This document shows, one piece after another, positions 52,401 through 61,400 of a stretch of DNA of 64,000 nt. Both the position numbers and the translations under genes were made by a program. The stretch's first letter is position 1. Each line of letters starts with the position of its first letter. The stretch is from contig CANNZV010001588.1 in the NCBI GenBank assembly GCA_947561585.1, positions 62,001-126,000 on the forward strand, given 5' to 3'. The notes below the pieces were generated by a model, which searched no databases, was not told the origin of the DNA, and worked only from the letters and a program-made list of their open reading frames with translations. This stretch comes from Caprella mutica. Lineage: Eukaryota > Arthropoda > Malacostraca > Amphipoda > Caprellidae.

Positions 52401-55400
52401 CTACGAGTAAAGGGTACTGAAATCCTCTTCTATATTTCTGGGGGAGATTTTAGTTGTCGTTGCTGACTCGTCCTTAGCATCTGTCAGTGTATGAATCTTG
52501 GATTGAGTTTTATGGTCCCTTTGATTTGTACAATCAATTTGTTTTTATTTTGGGTGTTAACGCGGCTTATGTTAAACAGCACTTTACTGCATATATCTAT
52601 ATAATTTGATGTTATATTTTTCTGCTTTAGTTGGCCCCGAATTATTACCGTTCAACTTTCCCTATGACGTGAGGGAGGGACAGCTGCTACAGGTTTCTTG
52701 CATTGCTACCACAGGCGATGAACCCCTAACATTACAGTGGTACAAGGATGGCAATCCACTCACTTCCTCTCCTCACTTCCTAATCAATAACATATCTCCT
52801 AAAATGAGTCTTCTCATCCTGTCCAATGTGGGCTTTGAACACTCTGGAGAGTATTCTTGTGATGCTGTCAATGTTGGTGGTAAAGCTACTGCTTCTGCTG
52901 ATTTGAGAGTTCAGGGTATGACGAGCAACAATTCTACCATTCGGGGTTCCTAAATATGTATATCTTTGCATAGGTGCTTTAATAGGCTCTTTGTTATTTT
53001 TTATTGCCTTAAAACATTTATTTGTCTGTTCTTCTTTTGCATGCTCTAAGTATTCAGTTTTATCCCTATTTCATGCACAAAGAACAAACACATCCTCAAC
53101 TGACACTACTAATTTTCGCAGTTTCTAACAGAAATGTAGTATCTGTTTTTCCTAACACAGGAATATCGATATGAAACTAATCACTAATTCACTTGTTTAA
53201 CAGAAACCTCCAAAATTTGACAGGTTGAGCAGTCCCCAAAGAATAGGTAATTTTGTTCCCTCTCGCTACTAACTAATCATTTGATGCTTCACTGTATAGT
53301 GGCTCCAAGAATCTCACCATTCCACTTCGAGGAAAACATTCGCGCCGAAAGTTTCGTGCAGGTGATGTGCACGATCAGTGATGGTGATTCTCCTATCGAC
53401 ATTCGCTGGACTCTCCACGGAGAAGAGATCAGACCCACTAGCGGCATATTCACTCAACGTCTGAGCGAGAGAACTTCCATCCTGAGTATCAACAGTGTTG
53501 GCTCTGAACACCGTGGAAGCTACACCTGTCATGCAAACAATAAAGCAGGACAAGGAAACTTCACTCAACTGCTCTGGGTTAATGGTGAATTAACTAATTC
53601 GCTGCTTTCATTCGATTGATTGTACTCGTTCTTGCTAGTCTTCTCTACGAAATGATGTCAATTATTTTGGATTTATCGTAGAAATTTATTGAGAGGTTGC
53701 ATGGGTAATCAGAATATTTTACCTGTAGTATTTTGTGTTCATTTCAGTTATGCTTCTTTTGGACTTTTTCTATTTATTAGATATCGTTTCACCACCATCG
53801 TATTTATTCATAACAATCTATGAACTTCTTCGGTATTTCTAATTTTATCTTTAAATAAAATAGAAAACTCTTCCATGTCTATTAATAATTTCATTTTTGA
53901 GGAGAGTCGATTGTTAACTAAGTAAGTAGTTGCTCGGTATTCATTTTGTGTATTTATTTTATTATGTTTAGTTACTTTATCTCATCAATTGTTGTTCCAG
54001 CGTATGAATTTTTAGAATCACTTTAGTAGCTATCGTTGGTGTCTCATTTCGTGGATATCTCTACCAGAGCCCCCAGAGATCAGACCCTTCAGTTTTGATG
54101 AGGACATTGAATCAGGCAGAGACACTCAATTAGTCTGCTATGTTGCTAAAGGAGATACACCCATAACTATACGGTGGTACTTCCACGGCAAAGATGTGTC
54201 CCATGCAATGGGTGTCACCGTCATGAAAGTGGGGCCCCGGTCCAGCATACTGAGCATCACATCTGCCACTCATGGACACTCTGGAGAGTACACCTGTGAT
54301 GCCTCCAATGCTGCTGGAAAACAAAGATACTCAGCCACCCTAATCGTTCATGGTACAGAGTAAAAGAAAATCTTCAATGGGGAGATCTATTAGCTACTTC
54401 GTATATTCGTTCATTGAAGACTTGTTAAGAGTCGGCGATTACCTAGAGTGAATCTTTCTTCCCTTTTGTGTCTTATCTTATGTTATAACCATATTATATT
54501 CATATCATATTTTCTCTAGACGACAGCATCGATTTTTTAATATTCTATTTTCCCATTCCGGATCGGGTTGATTTTTTTTCTTTTAAGTGATGCCGACACC
54601 GCGATGCTGCCGTTCAGAGTTAACCAAACTTAGTCATAAATTGATTTAATTTAAACATTATCATCATAAATCTTTGCTTTGCATGTAATAAAAATTTTCA
54701 TAAACTACGCATTTTAAAACGATTTCCCTTTTATATCTAAATGAATTTTCCTTAATTATACCTTGAACACTTTATCTGCTAAATCTCCTTTACCGCTATG
54801 AATACCTCATCTATACCAAACCACTTTTCTCTATTCATATTAGTTATAAGATCTATAAATTCATTTTACATCAAATATCTATTATTCTCCTTTAAGATAC
54901 TTCCCTCATTATCTTTATAACTTCAGTAAACTACAGAATATTTTCAACACCACTCTGAGTCCCAATCACCCACTGATATTCTAGAACCTCCTCACATCAC
55001 TCCGTTTGCGTTCAGTGGCGAAATAGAGTCAGGCAGAGACACCCAACTGGTTTGCTATGTCGAGAAGGGTGACCTACCCATCACCATCAGGTGGTACTTC
55101 CACGGTAAAGACGTGTCCCACGTGATGGGTGTCAACACCATGAAAGTTAGTGGTAGATCCAGCATATTAAGCATCACCTCTGCCACGCATGGTCACTCTG
55201 GGGAATATACTTGTGATGCCACCAACGAAGCAGGCAAACAGCGCTACTCCGCTCCTCTGGTTGTCCATGGTAGTCTATGGGGCATCTAGTAAATCTCCAA
55301 ATTTGAATAATGGCTTTATATTTCAGAACAATATTATCTCGATTAATTTTCCTGCAGTGGTCGTATTTCTTGGGATGCACATCAACTTATGGTATTTTAT

Positions 55401-58400
55401 TATTTTCTTTATTCTTATTTTACCTATGCTTATATGATGTCTCATTTTCCTAAAGGCATGCTCATATCTCACTCCTAGCAAATCCCTCAGTGTTATCTAG
55501 TTTGTTAGTCAGTATCTATTTTTGAACAGAACCACCAAGGATCACTCCTTTCAATTTCGAAGAGGAAATTTTCTCCGGTGATGACGCTCAGCTACTTTGT
55601 TACGTTACTAAGGGCGACACGCCTATCACCATACGGTGGTACTTCCATGGTAAAGATGTATCCCATGTGATGGGTGTCAGTACCATGAAAGTTAGTGGTA
55701 GATCCAGTATCCTGACCATCACCTCTGCTACTCATGGACATTCTGGAGAATACACTTGCGATGCCACCAATGCTGCTGGGAAACAGAGATACTCTGCACT
55801 CTTGACAGTTCATGGTACAAGAGTCATATTAATTTCAAAGAGAATAGCAATCCTTAACTCTGATTTAGTTGGTCGCTAATTTTCTCAATGGGAAGTATTT
55901 CCTCAATCGTTGCTTCTGATTTTTTGTAAATGTAGTTGATGGATAGTGAGCATGTGCAGTATGTGTTTAATTTACTAATACAGCACATTACACAGTTGTA
56001 TTTCTTGTATTTATTTAATTTTCAGATTGGTTTGCGGTATTCCAACTCTACTATTTTAATTTTTTCTTATATTCATCCAATATTAACATGAAATTTTTGT
56101 ATTATCCTCCAGAACCTCCGAAAATATTACCTTTTGATTTTGATCAACAAGTTTTCGCTGGTCAAGATGTACAGTTATTCTGTAATGTCAATCTTGGAGA
56201 TGTCCCTTTAACTATCCGGTGGTATTTCCACGGCAAAGACGTCTCTCATGCAATGGGTGTCAGTACTATGAAAGTAGGCTCTAGATCCAGTGTGTTGAGC
56301 ATCACATCTGCAACTCATGGACACTCTGGAGAGTACACCTGTGATGCCACTAATGCAGCTGGAAAACAGAGATACTCTGCTACATTAGTTGTACATGGTA
56401 GTTACTTCCTGTTTACTCGCTGGTGGGAATTCTGGGTGGTCCAAAATATCTCATGTGTCGCATTTTCCTTCACTTCTTTAGCTACTGAATTATTTTAATA
56501 ATTTTGTTTTTCCCTGACCGTACATTATCATTTGCATGAACTACACACCTACATATTAATCATCTATTAGCTTCATAACCTTTTTCCTAACACTTCTAAT
56601 TATGATCAACAATATTTGCTTATTTTGCCAATGCATATAATTTATCAACAGAACCACCAAAGATAAAACCATTCAACTTTGACGATGTGGTTTACTCTGG
56701 TAAAGATGTGCAAATAAGTTGTTACGTGGGCGATGGTGACACTCCCATGACCATTAGGTGGCAGTTTCATGGCAAGGAAGTCTCGCATACCATGGGGGTA
56801 TCTACTATGAAACTAGGCAGTCGCTCCAATATTCTAAACATTGAAGCGGTTACCCATGGACATTCAGGGATTTATACTTGCGTAGCTTCCAATGATGCCG
56901 GGGAGCACAGATATTCTGCTGAGCTCACTGTTCATGGTACATACTATTGTATCAATTTCAGTAGACATTTTTCTGTACAAATTTATGCGTATTTGTCAAT
57001 GATTCTAATTTCAGAATTTGTCCCTTCATCGTTCTTGGTCTTGCAATTCATTTTTGCTCTTGATATTCTGAAAATATTAGCGACTTTTACTACTAAAAAT
57101 GGTTTTCTATCTATCATTGAAATTTCATGAATAATTTTCCCGAGGATTTTTCAAGTAGCCTTAATTTTAATCTCAAAAATATTTTCAAAATATGATTTAT
57201 GTATTCTGCTTAATTATTTAAGCTGTTCATATTAATTTCGCCCTCTAGATTCTTCAGTGTTCCTGTTGTCTGTTGAAGATAGAAATGTTGCAGTACTTCA
57301 AATTCCTGTCAACTCTTTGCATGATATAGAATATTAGATTGTTTTCTAATCTGTACTTGAGTAACTCTTTATTTATCATTCCATTTGCTTCAGAAACTCC
57401 TCACATCATGCCCATCAGTTTCGATGCAGATAAACTCTTAGAAGGGGACATGGCTCAAGCTAGTTGTGTTATTCGCAAAGGCGATAAGCCCATTCGAATT
57501 TCTTGGTTTCATGATGGTATCCCTATTCTCGAGTCTGAATCTGTTCAAATACTAGAAGTTGGTAGATCGTCTATTCTAACGATTGATCCCGTGCACGGGC
57601 GAAATCAAGGCAACTATAAGTGTACTGCTTCCAACCTGGCCGGAGAGATGTCCTCAGAGTCTACCTTAGTTGTTCATGGTACAAAATTATTATTCTAAAT
57701 TTCCATTCTGGTCGGGTATTAATTGAACTTCCTATTCAAAATATGGATTCTGGTCGACTTTACACTAATTAATCACTTTGCATGTTCCTTGCTTACATAG
57801 GTATATGTAGTGTAACCATCGTAGATTTACCAAAGATTTCTGGTGCATGCCTTCTTAGATTCACCATATTTTATATATTTGGGTTTCCGTTGCTTTATCT
57901 CCACAACTAAATCATTCCACAGGTTATTTTATCCCATCAGTCTTCAATTTCTTTTAATATGGTTCTCTAGAAGCTTTTCCTATACTTTCTTTTGTCATCC
58001 TTCTTCACAGAAAAACCTGAAATTTCATCGTTAAGTTTCAATGCTGATGAGTTTCTGGAAGGCGATATTGCTGTTTCGATGTGTGTGTTACGAAAAGGCG
58101 ACAAACCTATGACTCTGTCATGGCTCTTCAACAACCAACCAATTTATGAATCTGAAACCATTGAAATTAGCAAGGGAAGTCGATCTTCAACCCTCACTCT
58201 TGATCCAGTGGGTTCTCGGAATCAAGGAAATTACTCGTGTGTAGCTACCAATCCAGCTGGCAGAGCAGTTGTTCATACCTACCTTAAAGTGAACGGTACA
58301 GTGTTAATAAACGTTCTTTGGGGGTATTTACTGTTCTATTCCACCTTGTTACAAAACACTGAGATTTAAATTCCGGTTTCCGCTACTCTAATAATATTTT

Positions 58401-61400
58401 CTACCATAATTACATTTATTTCAGGTTTATTACTTTTCTTTTTGGATGTTTAATGAAACCCTTATATGCACTTCACATTTGCTTTTTCTGTTTGATTTTT
58501 CGATTACTTTCGCAATTTTCAATACTCTGGTTTTAACTTCTCTTCAGAGCCACCTCTGCTCTTACCAATAAGCTTTAGTTCTGAAACTTTTTTGGAGGGT
58601 GATCTTGCTCAGTCTAACTGCGTTCTGAAAAGTGGAGACAAACCAGTGTTGATCCAATGGTTTTTCAATGGTCGACATCTTGCATCTCACGATGATGTGC
58701 AGGTGGACAAAGTTGGTTCCAGGACTTCTATTCTAACGATTGATCCAGTAAGGGGCCACAACCAAGGCAATTATACTTGCTCAGCGTCAAGTCCTGCTGG
58801 CACCATGACGGTTCACACTCAGTTGATTGTCAATGGTATCTGTTTAACATTTACTCAATTGTTCAATGTTCTAGTGACGTAGTTTCCTACCGCTAACTAG
58901 GCTCAGATCTTCCCAGTATTTAGCACTAGATTTACCAGTTTCTTATTTATATAATTTAATTATCAGTTCAATGAGTGATTACTTCTTTCTTCTTATTCCT
59001 TTCATGTTTTCCCAAAAATATGATAATCAATCTCTGCAGATATTGATCATAGGTTTTGTGCTCAGTGTTTTACATGATTACATCGTCATATCTCATCAAT
59101 TTCATTTCATCTCGGTTTGAAAGATAATTTCTTCTATTTTCTGCGTTCACTCTATTCCCGTGTACCTAGTTAAATTGTATCTACTCACACATATCGACAG
59201 AACCACCGAAAATCCTCCCTCTTGATTTCGGCGCTCAGAATTTCCTAGCTGGCGAGTACGTGCAAGCAAGTTGTGTAATTCTGAAGGGTGACAGGCCTCT
59301 ATCCATCAGTTGGATGTTTAATGCAACTACACTCATACCAGACCATGAAGGAGTTTCTATTGACACTGTTGGAAGATCCAGTATTCTTACATTAGACCCT
59401 GTACGAGCTGCTCACCAAGGACTGTATTCGTGTGTAGCTGCTAACGCTGCTGGAAGAGATTCTTCAGAGGCTTATTTGACAGTCAATGGTTAGACTTTCT
59501 TAATCTCTACTTATATTCTTCCTGATCTCTCCATCGATTATTGGCACTTAAAAGTCTCGTTCCTGCTGGTGTTCACAATAATAATCTATTCGTTTCAGGT
59601 TACATTGCATATAACTCTTAGAAGTGGAAAATAGATTCACCCGAAACTGCTTTTCCGGTACACTACCCGACATTTCAATATTAACTGAACTAATAGTGTA
59701 TGTAACAGTAATACCTTTTGAACGATTAATCCAAACCACAGGTTATCATACATAACTGTATTTTAATTAATATCTTCATTCATACCCATACATACATCAT
59801 TTCATTATATTCATTAAAACATATAACCCTTTGCACTTACTTTATTCCATAGTTTCATTCGCTTCCTTTTTATTTCTATCATTAATTCCTTGTTTCTTTT
59901 TCAACTTTACCATTTATTTTAAAAAGTGTAATAAACTCATAAATATGAATATCATTAATCCATCTAGTTTATTATTTTTAAAGTTCTTTTTTAATGTGAA
60001 ATGAATGGTGAATTGAAGCATGCGCATAATGTTCAAATGTTGTTCTTAATTTAACATTTTAAGTTACTTGTTTGTTAATTATGTGCTTGCATGGTTTTAA
60101 CGGTTTCTATCTTTTTATTTTTTCCTAGCATTGTTTGCATGCAATAGATTGTATGTCTAGTTTTTGTGCATCTTATTGATGTACGGGAGGTCAGTCTTGG
60201 AAATCAGTTTAAAATGTGCAAAACTCTCAATTTTTTTTTTGTAAAGTCATAATAAAACGATATCTAAATTATGAGTGATTAAATCAAAGAGAATATTTTG
60301 AGAAATTAATTTTTCGTTATTGTTCACTGATCACTTCTGAAAATCATCAAGTATGACCAAATATCAATTGATTGTAATCAAATTGAAGAGATATTAAATT
60401 TCATTTAAGGTTGTCTGTTCGATTTGGTTGATTCATTTTCTACTATTTTTCTGTGGTTCGTTTAGTGTCGTAGGTGGGGTGGGATAGTTCAATAAGCTAT
60501 TTTTAAAGTTAATGTGTAATTAAAAGCAGACTGAATGGAAATAAACGTTCACTCTTCATTTAATATTTTGATAGTGTTGACATATCCGAATGGTAAATGT
60601 AAATTTTACATCATTAAAAAGTCTATGAAGTCTGTTTTTAATTAGCACGTTTTTGAAATAATACTGAATAATATGTGTGATATACTGAATATACATATAT
60701 ACATCAAATTGCATAATATTGTATCCCCTGGTAGCACGAGCTATTCATATTTCCATTACTAGGGTGAGGCACGCATAACGCGATAGTGACTAAACTAAAC
60801 GCAATTTCATTATTCTTTAAAGAATCCCATTTTTTTTATTAATTTAATCAATGAGGCTAGCGTTTCCTATCATTTTTCTGCAAACCTCATGAAATTTGAT
60901 AGCATATATTTAATTTTATGTATTTTTAAAGGTTTTAAGAAATTTTGCCATCTTTTGCACAAGATTAAAGTCAACTACCGCTCTTTGCTCCCATCACCCT
61001 AGTACCAAATCATAATTATCAAATTTGGAATGAATTCATTACGAGGCTCCGTTCTCAAATACCATTAGCAATAGCATGGTTGCTTTGCTATCCCTGCATA
61101 TAATGAATAGTATGAAAAAAAAACTATAGCTGTTGATTTGGATCTTCAATATTTTATTCAATATCCAATGATATTTTGTGGACTATATCACACAAAATTT
61201 GGTCTTCTTGTCAGAAACTAATTTCATAGAGTCTACCATGTTGTAAAAACTGAATATGTTGCTTTGTTGCTCATGTGGATGCTATATTGTTCTATTTGAT
61301 ATATTGAAATGCAAAAGAAATCAATCGGTCGAAATGAGTTACAGTGATTCAATGAATAAAAAATAAAGCTTACTATATTAAACTGGTATTGCGAAAATAA

